Made by a program: the position numbers and the translations under genes
The notes under the pieces: model-generated
Seen by the model: only the letters and a program-made list of their open reading frames with translations
Databases searched by the model: none
Told to the model about the DNA's origin: nothing
Assembly (NCBI GenBank): GCA_035772405.1
Contig: JAYKKM010000047.1
Location: 3,204,001 to 3,268,000 of the forward strand
Length of the DNA: 64,000 nt
Reading direction: 5' to 3'
Source of the DNA: Chrysogorgia sp. JL179-B06
Taxonomy: Eukaryota; Cnidaria; Anthozoa; Scleralcyonacea; Chrysogorgiidae
Shown: positions 63,429 through 64,000 of the stretch, piece after piece
Layout: every line of letters starts with the position of its first letter
How positions within the stretch are numbered: the stretch's first letter is position 1

Positions 63429-64000
63429 TTAAAGTGGTACTACGATCAAATTTTTACCTATCGATATTTTAACGTATATTTATAAAGTAGAGCTTCTAAA
63501 TATTAATCGGTCTTAACCGTTTTGCGATTCGACGATGGCATGTATTATTTTTCTGACTCCGAATCTGCAGTTGTTATGTCCGCCATTAATCGTTCATATT
63601 CCTGACCAGCGTAACGAAGTGACGTCAGATTCTCAACGCGAAGACTCCACATGGTTAATTCTTCAAGTGAATCAAGGTCGATTTTTCAAATTCTTCGTCT
63701 GAAAGGCTGAACATTTCATCTACTTCTCGAAGAAAACAAGAAAACAAGTAACCTCGACAGAAATTCAGGCGTAGCATTGAGAATCTGACGTCACAAACAA
63801 AATTACCTTTTGAAATTGCGGGCTCACTTGGAACACGTTTTTAGTAATGGTGGCCTAAGTAGTAGTGATTTCAGAGATCAAAATACTTACTTCAAAATAC
63901 CATTTTTTAGTTTTTTTTTACATCGATGATCACTTTCGACCCTGAAATACTATTCTATGCTAAAGAAAATCTAAAAGACGGGGGTGAATTTCCATCGTAG
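63429..64000. mobile_element. TTAA-flanked hairpin element, copy 2 (cut by window edge)
   Basis: Reverse-oriented copy of 39866-40435, starting TTAAAGTGGTACTACGATCA. The last bases (about GGGGGTGAATTTCCATCG) are near the other terminus, which lies just outside the window. Confidence 0.85.

Overview
The window is 64 kb of metazoan chromosomal DNA with a large virus-like transposon at its left end. A cnidarian, probably an anthozoan, is my best guess for the host. The evidence is a GT-AG spliced JmjC gene, tRNA-derived SINEs, CR1/jockey-like LINE relics ending in TTA repeats, and many hairpin MITEs. This rests on sequence character only; no search was run.

Region 1 (1-16420) is a Polinton/Maverick element cut by the left window edge. 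Its visible reading frames are intact and closely packed. Visible parts are a protein-primed family B DNA polymerase (open at the window edge), a small zinc-ribbon protein, three small membrane proteins, a thymidine kinase, a Bro-N/VRR-nuclease/zinc-finger fusion, two very small MG-starting proteins, a fibre-like protein, a 490-residue tail-anchored protein, the minor capsid (penton-like) protein, an integrase with a chromodomain, two tandem paralogous membrane proteins, the double-jelly-roll major capsid protein, the FtsK/A32-like packaging ATPase and a further small protein. The set covers replication (polymerase, nucleotide supply), integration, and virion assembly (capsid proteins, ATPase). 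A maturation protease is not visible and could lie left of position 1. The right end carries subterminal tandem repeats and a 169-bp hairpin that probably marks the terminus at 16420.

Region 2 (16421-39100) is host DNA holding four exons of an HSPBAP1-like JmjC gene on the + strand (21174-38777). Its long introns are full of nested transposons: TTAA-flanked hairpin elements, a TIR element enclosing a decayed Ty3/Gypsy integrase, non-LTR retrotransposon relics, and two copies of a tRNA-derived SINE. The 5' exons were not found in the window.

Region 3 (39100-47400) is mostly repeats. It includes an unusually AT-rich island (about 43980-46830) with decaying genes of unknown origin; one of them is interrupted by a perfect 74-bp palindrome flanked by an 8-bp duplication.

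Region 4 (47400-64000) has exon-like segments of a lysine/acid-rich host protein on the - strand, a CR1/jockey-like LINE, a duplicated stretch containing gag-like CCHC retroelement relics, and more MITEs. The last 570 bases are a second copy of a TTAA element found near 40 kb.
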